Part shown: in pieces, positions 1 through 8,087 of the stretch | Numbering within the stretch: position 1 is the first letter of the stretch | Layout: each line of letters begins with the position of its first letter | Notes under the pieces: generated by a model | Seen by the model: the letters and a program-made list of their open reading frames with translations, nothing else | The model's database searches: none | What the model was told of the DNA's origin: nothing | Assembly: GCF_003932855.1 (NCBI RefSeq) | Contig: NZ_RQYZ01000021.1 | Span: 1 to 38,384, forward strand | Reading direction: 5' to 3' | Length of the DNA stretch: 38,384 nucleotides | From: Tessaracoccus sp. OH4464_COT-324 | GTDB taxonomy: Bacteria > Actinomycetota > Actinomycetes > Propionibacteriales > Propionibacteriaceae | Program-made: the position numbers and the translations under genes

Positions 1-90
1 CGCTCGGCTTGGGCTCGCTCGGCTTGGGCTCGCTCGGCTTCGGCTCGCTCGGCTTGGGCTCACCCGGCTTGGGCTCACCCGGCTTCGGCT
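1..90 (-). repeat. 15-bp tandem repeat coding (S/G)EPKP
   Basis: Six consecutive 15-bp units fill the left edge of the window. On the plus strand they read cgctcggcttgggct with small changes (cgctcgg or cacccgg; cttggg or cttcgg). On the coding strand they give Pro-Lys-Pro-Ser-Glu or Pro-Lys-Pro-Gly-Glu pentapeptides at the end of the GH20 protein. The array continues past the left edge, so its copy number is unknown. Because 15 bp is a multiple of three, gain or loss of units changes stalk length without a frameshift. Confidence 0.95.
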
Positions 91-3000
91 CACCCTGAGC
101 CGGGCAGTTGGCTCCCGGCTTCCACTCCTTGGCAATCAGCTTCTCTGGCGGGGCGTCCGGGTTCTCCGGGGCCTTGCGGAAGACAACTTCTGCGGCCGTC
201 GCAAACGGGCTTCCGCTCGCCTGGGGTTCCCTGAGCATCAGTCGAACATGGCGAGCGCGCTGCGGGAACTCAATCAGGGTTCCCGCCGCCCCATCGTTCA
301 GCGTGACCCCGGCCTTGGCCTTCGTCCAGGTGCTTCCGTCGGAGCTCACCTCGATATCGATCAGCTTGATTCTGCCGTTCGTGTTCGCCTGCCTCGGCAG
401 CCAGTGAACCGAAGACAAGTCCGTCTCGGCTCCCAGGTCAAAAGCAAGCCAGTGGGGGAACTGGGCGACCGGTTGCGACCACTGAGAGTGCCAGAAGGTC
501 TCCGGATTCCCGTCGACGGCGGCGGAGGCCCTACCATTGGGCGCCGTCTCGTTCAGCGCCTCACTGGAAGCGGTGGCCCGCACACCAGCAACTGGTTCGC
601 CCACCGGGCGGGCGACTCCGGAACGCACGTCCACGACATGCTCGACGAACTTGCCGTCCGGGCTGGTGATGCGCAGCAGGTGCTCGCCTTCCTCCGTCCC
701 GTAGCTGACGTAATGCGACAACTCAACCGTGCCGTTCTTGCCCGACAGCAGGTTCCCGACGTCGGTGCCGTCCCACGTGACGTTCAGGAATTGTTCCGGC
801 TGCATTCCCTGGACGCTGACGACAACGCGGGCATCGTCGCGGGTCCCGTTGGTGCCCTCCGCCGGGCGGATGGCCTTCACCGTGGACTTCGGCACCGCGC
901 ACGCATCGTAGACGAATCCTGCGGCCTGCCGCCCCTGGCCGGCGACCACGACGATCTCCGCCTGGGCGCGTGACCCGTCGGAGAGACGCACGGTCGCGGT
1001 GTACGAGCCGGGGCGTGGGTAGGTGTGGTCGGCGCCGACGCTGTACAAGCTCGTCGCGCGCACGGGCGTACGGGGGTACTCCGTCGCGAACACTGCGGGC
1101 ACCTCGGCCGATCCGTCGCCGAAATCGATGATGGCGGTGATCGCATCCGTCGAACCCACTGGCTGCACCTGGGTACCGTCATCGCTCAGGGTCGTGCGGG
1201 GCGCCGCGAGCAGGCCCACCTCCACCCGCGCCTCAGTTATTCCCGCCGCGCCGGGCAGGCCTGCGAGAGACCGTTCCCAGGCCACCTTGGGTCCGTCGTA
1301 GAAGTTGGTGCCCAGGAATTGGAGACGGGCACCGACGTCGGCCATACGCTTCAGGAACGAGGGGGTTTTGCGCTGGGACTGCTTGGTCCACCCCACCTCG
1401 GCATGCGAGATCGCGCGGGGGAACACCAAGAACTCGTTCTGGTACCCGCCGCGAATCGACTCGGACCATGTCGGGGCCTCGACACCGACAATCTTGTCAT
1501 CGCCCACGCCGGGGATCACCCGGGCCGGATCCCAGTTGTAGTAGGCATCGACGTCGCCCTGTCCTGCCCAGGTCAGGCCGATGGGGGTGTTCGGGCCGCC
1601 CGGCTTCTCCGGACCATACTTCTGGTCCAGATAGGAGTTTCGGGCGGTGGAGATGACCACCTTGGCGCCCTTCTTCTCGACGGCTTCCTTAGTGAATCGG
1701 GTGTCCCCCACCCAATAGTGCACGATGTCCCCGGGCAACAAGTCGGCCTCGGCGTACTCGTTCCAGCCCATGGTCTTCTTGCCCAGATCGTGCACCATTC
1801 GGGTGGCCCGGGCGACGAACTGCTTGAAGTGCTGGTGGTTCATCGAGTGCGTCTCGTCGCCGCCGATGTGGATGTACGGCCCGGGAGTCAGGTCCCGCAG
1901 CTGGGTGAAGATATGCCTGAGCGAAACCCAGGTCTGCTCGTTGGTCACGTCGAGCGCCGAGCGGCCGACACCGCCGTCGTTCTGCTCTGCAACTGTGCCG
2001 TACTTGGTGGGCCGCGGCAGCGAGTGCTCGGAGTTCAACTCGGGAACCGCGTGAAGCAGCGCGTTGGTGTGCCCCGGAACATCGATCTCCGGGATCACCG
2101 TGATGTAGCGCTCCTGCGCGTAGCGCACGATCTCCCGGTAGTCGTCCTGCGTGTAGAAGCCGTGCCGCCCGAACTCTCGCTGGTAGTTCTCCGAGTGCAC
2201 CAGCATCGCCGATTGACCACTGACTTCGGTCAACTTGCTGTAGTCGACGGGGTCGTCGGCGGCCTTGCCCTCGTTCGTGATCTCGATCCGCCACCCCTGG
2301 TCGTCCGCCAGGTGCAGGTGAAGCCGGTTCTGCTTGAAGACAGACATGGTGTCGATCTGCTGTTTCAGCTCCGCCACCGTAAGGAAGGAGCGGGCCACGT
2401 CGGCCTGCACACTACGGTGCGCAAACCTCGGCGCGTCCTTGATACCTACAGGGGTCACCTCCCAGCGCGCGGTCACCGGCTGCTGGGCGTGCACGGCGGG
2501 CGGCAACAGCTGCTTAAGGGTCTGCACCCCGTAGAACAGTCCCTCTTCGGCGCGGGCCGTGATAGTCACCTTCGCCTTGTCAACGTCCAATTCGTAGGCG
2601 TCAGCGATCGCCGGGGTGTCGATTCCCGGGTCGAACTCGCCATCCAACACGAAGTGGATTGTTTCCTGTTCCGGATCCTCGACGACGGGCAGTTGCCATC
2701 CCGTGGCCGCGTTCAGTTCCTGCGCAAACAGTTCCGCGACGCGCTTGGCAGCTCCGGTCGCGACGAGCCTAGTTGTCGAGCGCAGAACAAACGGATCGCC
2801 CTGCCTAGCTGTCACACTCGCCGGCAGCGGGACTAGGCCGAGCTCCGGCGCGGGCGGCGGCGGGGCTTCGTCGCTTTCTACCCAGACCTCGAATTCGTAC
2901 ATCGACATGCCATACTTCACTCCCCCGAACGGGGTGCGTTCCACGCCCTGCATCCGGACGAACTTCCAGTCCTCCCCCGCAGTCGCCTCGTTGAGGTTCA

Positions 3001-3409
3001 CCTGCTCCGGTCCCGCGACGTTGCTCCCAGGGCACTGCGGGGTGCGGACGTCCGAAGCGTCCACGTATTCGGTCCCGTTCTTGCTGACTTGAAGCTTGTA
3101 CCGTGCGGGACACGCCGTCTCCCACTGGAAGGTAACGTGGTGGAGGTGCGCGGCCTCGGCCAGTTCAACGGCGATCCAGGCGTCGTCGCTGGTGTTTGAG
3201 GACCAACGGCTACTGAGGTCGCCGTCAATGGCGTTCTCTGCCGGCCATTGCGGCCGCTCATTTCCAGATGCCGAGACAGTGGCCCCGCGGCTCTCCAGAG
3301 CAACGTTCACGAGTTGCGGCTCCGCTGGTTCGGCCCCCGCATGCTGCACCGTGGCTGCACTGATCCCCAGAGCGACGGAGACCACGACGGCCCCGAGTCT
3401 TAAGCTCAT
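1..3409 (-). CDS. Secreted multidomain beta-N-acetylhexosaminidase (GH20), 3' end outside window
   Basis: About 1136 residues are visible and the frame is still open at the left edge. ATG at 3409 follows a GAAAGG ribosome site. Order of parts: signal peptide (about 1-26, ending near QHAGA); F5/8 type C-like carbohydrate-binding domain (about 40-170); GH20 N-terminal domain (about 189-315); GH20 barrel (about 324-706) with HIGGDETH, whose Asp518-Glu519 pair is the catalytic signature of substrate-assisted hexosaminidases; a PKD-like segment with DFGDG (about 725-816); a second F5/8 type C-like domain (about 940-1078); then (S/G)EPKP repeats from about 1103. The family removes terminal GlcNAc/GalNAc from chitin oligosaccharides, glycoproteins or muropeptides outside the cell. 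The repeats look like a wall-spanning stalk, so a cell-wall anchor beyond the window is likely (inference). It lies 112 bp downstream of ptsI on the same strand. Substrate cannot be told from sequence. Confidence 0.93.
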   Translation of the reverse strand, partial: MSLRLGAVVVSVALGISAATVQHAGAEPAEPQLVNVALESRGATVSASGNERPQWPAENAIDGDLSSRWSSNTSDDAWIAVELAEAAHLHHVTFQWETACPARYKLQVSKNGTEYVDASDVRTPQCPGSNVAGPEQVNLNEATAGEDWKFVRMQGVERTPFGGVKYGMSMYEFEVWVESDEAPPPPAPELGLVPLPASVTARQGDPFVLRSTTRLVATGAAKRVAELFAQELNAATGWQLPVVEDPEQETIHFVLDGEFDPGIDTPAIADAYELDVDKAKVTITARAEEGLFYGVQTLKQLLPPAVHAQQPVTARWEVTPVGIKDAPRFAHRSVQADVARSFLTVAELKQQIDTMSVFKQNRLHLHLADDQGWRIEITNEGKAADDPVDYSKLTEVSGQSAMLVHSENYQREFGRHGFYTQDDYREIVRYAQERYITVIPEIDVPGHTNALLHAVPELNSEHSLPRPTKYGTVAEQNDGGVGRSALDVTNEQTWVSLRHIFTQLRDLTPGPYIHIGGDETHSMNHQHFKQFVARATRMVHDLGKKTMGWNEYAEADLLPGDIVHYWVGDTRFTKEAVEKKGAKVVISTARNSYLDQKYGPEKPGGPNTPIGLTWAGQGDVDAYYNWDPARVIPGVGDDKIVGVEAPTWSESIRGGYQNEFLVFPRAISHAEVGWTKQSQRKTPSFLKRMADVGARLQFLGTNFYDGPKVAWERSLAGLPGAAGITEARVEVGLLAAPRTTLSDDGTQVQPVGSTDAITAIIDFGDGSAEVPAVFATEYPRTPVRATSLYSVGADHTYPRPGSYTATVRLSDGSRAQAEIVVVAGQGRQAAGFVYDACAVPKSTVKAIRPAEGTNGTRDDARVVVSVQGMQPEQFLNVTWDGTDVGNLLSGKNGTVELSHYVSYGTEEGEHLLRITSPDGKFVEHVVDVRSGVARPVGEPVAGVRATASSEALNETAPNGRASAAVDGNPETFWHSQWSQPVAQFPHWLAFDLGAETDLSSVHWLPRQANTNGRIKLIDIEVSSDGSTWTKAKAGVTLNDGAAGTLIEFPQRARHVRLMLREPQASGSPFATAAEVVFRKAPENPDAPPEKLIAKEWKPGANCPAQGEPKPGEPKPGEPKPSEPKPSEPKPSEPKPS

Positions 3410-3521
3410 TCGCTCGCCTTTCGATAGCGGCTTTCCCGAGGATGCTGCTTCGGCGAAACACCCCAGGATGCCTATTTCCAACCGAGCCGACTATAACGGC
3501 GGCGAACGAAGCGCAATAGTT

Positions 3522-5195
3522 CTAGAGCAAATCGCGCAATTCAGAATGAGTGTTTCCTTCGACGACGGCCCGTGCCTCGGTGGCGGAGGATGCGGCAACG
3601 GCCAGCTGGGCGAACCCCTCACATTCCGCCAAGGAGTGATGCCGGAGCGCGAAGCGGACGGCGTTCACCTTCGCCAAGCTCATCGACAGCGACGACACTC
3701 CCAAACCGACGAGGACCAGCGCCAGCAACGGATCCCCGGCCGATTCGCCGCAGACCCCCACGTGCGCCCCGGCCTCCCGCCCGCCGGCGCAGGCCAGCCG
3801 GATCATCTCAAGTGCGGCCGGCTGCCAGCCCGAGAGCAGTTCGTCCAGTTCGCCGTTCAACCGATCAGCCGCCATGGTGTACTGCGTGAGATCGTTGGTG
3901 CCGATTGAGGCGAAGTCCAGCCCGGCCAGCGTTCGGCCTGCGGTCACGGCAGATGCCGGAGTCTCGATCATGATGCCGACGTGTTCCAGGTGGTGGGCGC
4001 GCACACGCTCGGCGAACCAGCTGGCTTCCGCAGCGGTCGCGACCATGGGCGCCATGACGTGCAGGTTCCCGCCGACCTCGCGGTAGGCCTGGGCCAGTGC
4101 GGCAAGCTGATCCTCCAACAGCTGCGGGCGGCGCTGGCTCAGTCGGAGACCGCGGACACCGAGCGCGGGGTTCTCTTCCTTCCCCAGGTTCGCGAAGGCG
4201 AGCGGTTTGTCGGCCCCCGCGTCGAGGGTGCGGATCACCACTCGCCGGCTGCCGAACGCACGCAGCACGGCGGCGTAGCTCTCGGCCTGCTCGGCAACCG
4301 ACGGCGGCTCGGCCCGGTCCAGGAATAGGAACTCGGTGCGGAACAGCCCGACCCCCTCGACGTCGGATTCGGCCGCCCGTTTGGCATCCGCCACGGTGCC
4401 GATGTTGGCCAGCAACGCAACCGGGCGGCCGCAAGAGGTCTGGCCCGGGCCACGCACCTCGCTCAACAAGGCCGAACGTCGGCGCGCGCGTTCCTCAAAT
4501 CCGGGCCGTTCCTCGGGGTTCGGGTTGACGATAACCTTCCCGGTCGCGCCGTCAACGGCGAGCAGCTGTCCCGATTCGATCTCCGCGGCCTCGCGCGCTC
4601 TGACTACCGTCGGAATGCCGAGGTTGGCGGCGATGATCGCGGTGTGGCTTGTCGGCCCGCTGGCGGACAGCACCAGAGCCAACACCTCGCTGGGCAGCGT
4701 GGCGACATCCGCGGGAGCCAGATCGTCAGCCACGACAACCGCCGGGGCGTCGAGCTCCGGAACACCCGGCTCGGGCAGACCACGCAGCTTGCTGATCGCC
4801 CGATTCCGCACATCGTAGAGGTCGGTCGCCCGTTCAGCCATGTAGCCGCCAAGGGAGCGCAGCTTCTCCACGTAACCCTCGATGGCCTGGTGCACTGCAC
4901 AGGTCGGCCCGATTCCAGACTTCAGTTGCGCGTTGATCGCTTTGATCAGCCCCCGGTCGGTGGCCAGTTGGGCGGTCATCTCAAGGATCTCTGCGGCTTG
5001 ACCGCTGAACGCGGCAGCCTTTGCCCGCAGGCTTCCGGCCACCTCCTCCAGCGCTGCCCGGACCCGTTCCGCCTCCGCAGCCACATCAATGCACGGGCTC
5101 TCAAACTCCTCGAAACCCGCCACCGGGCGTACCCTGGCAGCAGGCCCCCAGGCCAGCCCCGCTGAAACGCCGATTCCCTGCAACGTCTTTGTCAT
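3522..5195 (-). CDS. ptsI: Phosphoenolpyruvate-protein phosphotransferase (PTS enzyme I)
   Basis: Cytoplasmic enzyme I takes phosphate from phosphoenolpyruvate and passes it to HPr, energising PTS sugar uptake. The 557-residue length is normal. The N-terminal domain holds the phospho-histidine in SGPTSHTAII (His184). The C-terminal PEP-binding barrel shows GVGLFRTEFLFLDR (Arg286), IRTLDAGADKP, MIETPASAV, GTNDLTQYTMAADR and the active-site cysteine in GVCGESAGD (Cys482). Start is ATG at 5195 with GAGGCGG shortly upstream. It is divergent from hppA across a 259-bp region and is followed by the GH20 gene. No ptsH (HPr) or enzyme II gene lies in the window, so its partners are elsewhere. An intact and orthodox enzyme I; the only odd thing is its isolation. 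Confidence 0.97.
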   Translation of the reverse strand: MTKTLQGIGVSAGLAWGPAARVRPVAGFEEFESPCIDVAAEAERVRAALEEVAGSLRAKAAAFSGQAAEILEMTAQLATDRGLIKAINAQLKSGIGPTCAVHQAIEGYVEKLRSLGGYMAERATDLYDVRNRAISKLRGLPEPGVPELDAPAVVVADDLAPADVATLPSEVLALVLSASGPTSHTAIIAANLGIPTVVRAREAAEIESGQLLAVDGATGKVIVNPNPEERPGFEERARRRSALLSEVRGPGQTSCGRPVALLANIGTVADAKRAAESDVEGVGLFRTEFLFLDRAEPPSVAEQAESYAAVLRAFGSRRVVIRTLDAGADKPLAFANLGKEENPALGVRGLRLSQRRPQLLEDQLAALAQAYREVGGNLHVMAPMVATAAEASWFAERVRAHHLEHVGIMIETPASAVTAGRTLAGLDFASIGTNDLTQYTMAADRLNGELDELLSGWQPAALEMIRLACAGGREAGAHVGVCGESAGDPLLALVLVGLGVSSLSMSLAKVNAVRFALRHHSLAECEGFAQLAVAASSATEARAVVEGNTHSELRDLL

Positions 5196-5454
5196 GCATC
5201 CGCCTCACAAGTTGCCCGGGCCGCGCGCCCTGCGCAACCACGGCGCCGCGTCCTCGACGCAGCAACCACAAACTTGCGGGTAGTCTAATACACCACGGTC
5301 AGGGCGCGGGCCGGCCTTTAGCAGGGTTTCACTCAGTCACTTTGCGCGGATCGGCGCGCTTCCCTACCCCCTGCGAGCCTTCGCACGACGCGGCGTAGTA
5401 TGAGTCGCGACGGCGCTTGCCGTTGACCTATTTCAAAGGAGAAGTAGTCTCAAT
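5196..5454. promoter_or_regulatory. Divergent promoter region between ptsI and hppA
   Basis: This 259-bp space separates two divergent starts. On the plus strand TAGTAT (5396-5401) is a reasonable -10 for hppA. An AAAGGAG at 5436-5441 is the only ribosome site, lying an unusually long 13 nt or so from the hppA ATG. On the minus strand the likely ptsI leader contains two copies of gtggttgc (about 5233-5240 and 5263-5270) and a small gcgtc/gacgc hairpin near 5249-5261. I do not recognise an operator or a riboswitch, and no coding frame is convincing. Confidence 0.5.
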
Positions 5455-7917
5455 ATGAACGCGAATCTCAGAAAGCGTGGCGTGGCCGCGCTGCTGAGTA
5501 CCGCTGCGCTCGGCCTAGTGGGCTGCGGCGGTGGTACCGGCGACAAGGAAGTCCACCTGGGCGGTGAAGCGATGCTTCAGCTACCAGATCTTGGCAGCCA
5601 GCAGTTCTTGGGTATGTCGGGTGACGTGATCCTCGGCTTGGGGCTGATCGTCTGCGCCCTCGGGCTTGGCTTCGGCGTGATGACCTACATGCAGTTGACC
5701 AGGATGCCTGCTCACCAAGCGATGCGAGATGTCGCCGAACTCATCTACTCAACCTGCAAGGCCTACCTGAAGCAGCAGGGCAGGTTCCTGCTGCTGTTGT
5801 GGGCCTTCATCGCGGCCATCATCGTCGCCTACTACCTGTTCTTGGTCGACTTCGGCTTCGGAAAGACCCTCATCGTCATCCTGTTCTCCCTGATCGGCAT
5901 GGCCGGCAGCTACGGCGTGGCCTGGTACGGCATCCGGGTCAACACACTCGCCAACGCACGGACGGCGCATGCTGCTCTGGGTGGAAAGCCGTACCCCTGC
6001 CACGACATTCCGCTGCGCTCCGGCATGAGCATCGGGATGGTGCTGATCTCCGTGGAACTCGCGATGATGCTCCTGATCCTGGTGTTCCTCCCCGGCGATG
6101 TGGCCGGCGCCTGTTTCGTCGGTTTTGCGATCGGCGAGTCGTTGGGCGCAGCAGCGCTCAGAATCGCCGGAGGTATCTTCACCAAGATTGCCGATATCGG
6201 CTCCGACCTGATGAAGATCGTCTTCAAGATCAAGGAAGACGACGCTCGCAACCCCGGCACCATCGCCGACTGCACCGGAGACAACGCCGGCGACTCCGTC
6301 GGCCCCTCCGCCGACGGCTTCGAGACCTACGGCGTGACCGGCGTTGCGCTGATCACCTTCATCCTCGTCGGAGTCCAGAACCCAGTCATTCAAGTGCAGC
6401 TGTTGGTCTGGCTGTTCTTTATCCGCTCCATCATGGTGGTGGCCTCCGGCATCTCCTACTACCTGAACGCTGCACTCACCCGAGCCCGGTATCGCGAGGC
6501 CGATGAGATGGACTTCGAGCGCCCGCTAACCAACCTCGTGTGGTTGACCTCCGCGATCTGTATCGCCGCAACCTTCCTCAGCTCTATCCTGCTGATCTCT
6601 CACATGGACAACGGCCTGTGGTGGAAACTGTCGCTGATTGTGTCCTGCGGGACCGTAGCCGGTGCGTTGATCCCAGAGCTGGTGAAAGTGTTCACCTCCA
6701 CCAGCGCCAAGCACACCCGCGAGGTCGTTGTGTCCTCCCATCAGGGGGGCTCCAGCCTGAACATTCTCTCCGGTCTGGTGGCCGGCAACTTCTCCGGGTA
6801 TTGGATCGGACTAGCCGTGGCAGGCCTGATGGGAGTCGCCTACGGCATCTCGACGCTGGGCTTGGGTGACATCATGCTGGCCCCCGCAGTCTTTGCCTTC
6901 GGGCTCGTCGCCTTCGGCTTCCTTGGCATGGGCCCGGTGACTATCGCGGTTGACTCGTACGGGCCAGTCACCGACAATGCGCAATCTGTGTTCGAGCTAT
7001 CCACCGTCGAGCGGCTGCCCGGCGCGGCCGAGGAACTCGCCGAGGAGTTCGGCCACGACATCGATTTCGAGAAAGCCAAGTACTTCCTGGAAGCCAACGA
7101 CGGCGCTGGAAACACCTTCAAGGCCACCGCAAAGCCGGTTTTGATCGGAACCGCCGTCGTGGGTGCCACCACGATGATCTTCTCGATCATGATCGGGCTG
7201 ACCAACGGGCTCACCAATAATCTTGACAAGCTCTCCCTGCTGCACGCCCCCTTCCTGCTGGGCATAGTCATGGGTGGCGCGATGATCTATTGGTTCACCG
7301 GAGCTTCCATTCAGGCGGTAACCACCGGTGCTCACCGGGCAGTCGAGTTCATCAAGGAAAACATCAAACTCGCCGACACCGATTCTGCCTCGCGGGAGGA
7401 CTCGGCCCGGGTGGTCGAGATCTGCACCCAGTACGCGCAGCGGGGCATGTTCAACATCTTCCTGGGCCTCTTCTTCGCCACCTTGGCCTTCGCTTTCCTT
7501 GAGCCCTTCTTCTTCATCGGCTACCTGATAGCGATGGCTGTGTTCGGCCTGTACCAGGCTGTGTTCATGGCGAACGCAGGTGGCGCATGGGACAACGCTA
7601 AGAAGCTCGTTGAAGTGGATCTGGATGCCAAGGGAACCGATCTGCACGATGCCACAGTGGTGGGCGACACCGTGGGTGACCCGTTCAAGGACACCTCCTC
7701 TGTCGCGTTGAACCCGGTGATCAAGTTCACCACACTTTTCGGCCTGCTTGCAGTCGAGTTGGCAGTCGCGCTGCCCCTGCTCGGCGTAGGCTGGCTTGCC
7801 CCCGTGCTGGCCGTGGTGTTCTTCTTGGTCTCGGCCGCCTTTGTGGTGCGTTCCTTCTACTCCATGCGCATCAACCAGCGCATGGAGGATTTGGCGATCG
7901 AACGGGTGACCGACTGA
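5455..7917 (+). CDS. hppA: Membrane proton-pumping pyrophosphatase, divergent Na+-regulated type
   Basis: An 820-residue integral membrane enzyme that hydrolyses PPi and pumps H+ out. Conserved ligand segments are present: GGIFTKIADIGSDL, then EDDARNPGTIADCTGDNAGD (about 261-280), VDSYGPVTDNAQ, GGAWDNAKK and VVGDTVGDPFKDTS. The motif GNTFKA places Lys556 where canonical enzymes are K+-independent. The wording around it (DSVGPSADGFETYGVTG) is unlike the common actinobacterial H+-PPase. It matches, from memory, the divergent group described from Chlorobium limicola and Cellulomonas fimi, which pump H+ and are inhibited by Na+. The N-terminus is odd: basic residues, a short hydrophobic run and a lipobox LVGC (Cys24) precede the first transmembrane helix, so it may be a lipidated membrane protein. 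The PPi pump would suit a metabolism with PPi-linked glycolysis (inference). Confidence 0.95.
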   Translation: MNANLRKRGVAALLSTAALGLVGCGGGTGDKEVHLGGEAMLQLPDLGSQQFLGMSGDVILGLGLIVCALGLGFGVMTYMQLTRMPAHQAMRDVAELIYSTCKAYLKQQGRFLLLLWAFIAAIIVAYYLFLVDFGFGKTLIVILFSLIGMAGSYGVAWYGIRVNTLANARTAHAALGGKPYPCHDIPLRSGMSIGMVLISVELAMMLLILVFLPGDVAGACFVGFAIGESLGAAALRIAGGIFTKIADIGSDLMKIVFKIKEDDARNPGTIADCTGDNAGDSVGPSADGFETYGVTGVALITFILVGVQNPVIQVQLLVWLFFIRSIMVVASGISYYLNAALTRARYREADEMDFERPLTNLVWLTSAICIAATFLSSILLISHMDNGLWWKLSLIVSCGTVAGALIPELVKVFTSTSAKHTREVVVSSHQGGSSLNILSGLVAGNFSGYWIGLAVAGLMGVAYGISTLGLGDIMLAPAVFAFGLVAFGFLGMGPVTIAVDSYGPVTDNAQSVFELSTVERLPGAAEELAEEFGHDIDFEKAKYFLEANDGAGNTFKATAKPVLIGTAVVGATTMIFSIMIGLTNGLTNNLDKLSLLHAPFLLGIVMGGAMIYWFTGASIQAVTTGAHRAVEFIKENIKLADTDSASREDSARVVEICTQYAQRGMFNIFLGLFFATLAFAFLEPFFFIGYLIAMAVFGLYQAVFMANAGGAWDNAKKLVEVDLDAKGTDLHDATVVGDTVGDPFKDTSSVALNPVIKFTTLFGLLAVELAVALPLLGVGWLAPVLAVVFFLVSAAFVVRSFYSMRINQRMEDLAIERVTD

Positions 7918-7920
7918 CCT

Positions 7921-7959
7921 TGTGTGGTGCCCGTCGCTCATCGCGGTGGGCACCACACA
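7921..7959 (+). terminator. Hairpin terminator after hppA
   Basis: A perfect 12-bp stem: TGTGTGGTGCCC (7921-7932) pairs with GGGCACCACACA (7948-7959) across a 15-nt loop, beginning 3 nt after the hppA stop. There is no T-run behind it, as is common for actinobacterial terminators. Confidence 0.75.
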
Positions 7960-8087
7960 GCCGGGTTCATCCTGCTCCGCCATCCGCGGCCTGACAGTGC
8001 GACTCGCCGTAGGGACATCAGACGATTCTTGACTGCTCCCCCTACAATCGATCCGAAGTACGCCGCCCCGACCGTGATGGAGTATGC

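Noticed and set aside
1025-2836. 603-codon open frame on the plus strand opposite the GH20 gene
   Set aside because: The minus strand encodes a clear GH20 enzyme with catalytic motif; the plus-strand frame is the antisense shadow expected in high-GC DNA and resembles no family.
8029-8048. TTGACT with TACAAT upstream of the PASTA kinase as a consensus promoter
   Set aside because: The two boxes are only 8 nt apart, too close for one sigma-70-type promoter; only TACAAT is kept as a possible -10.
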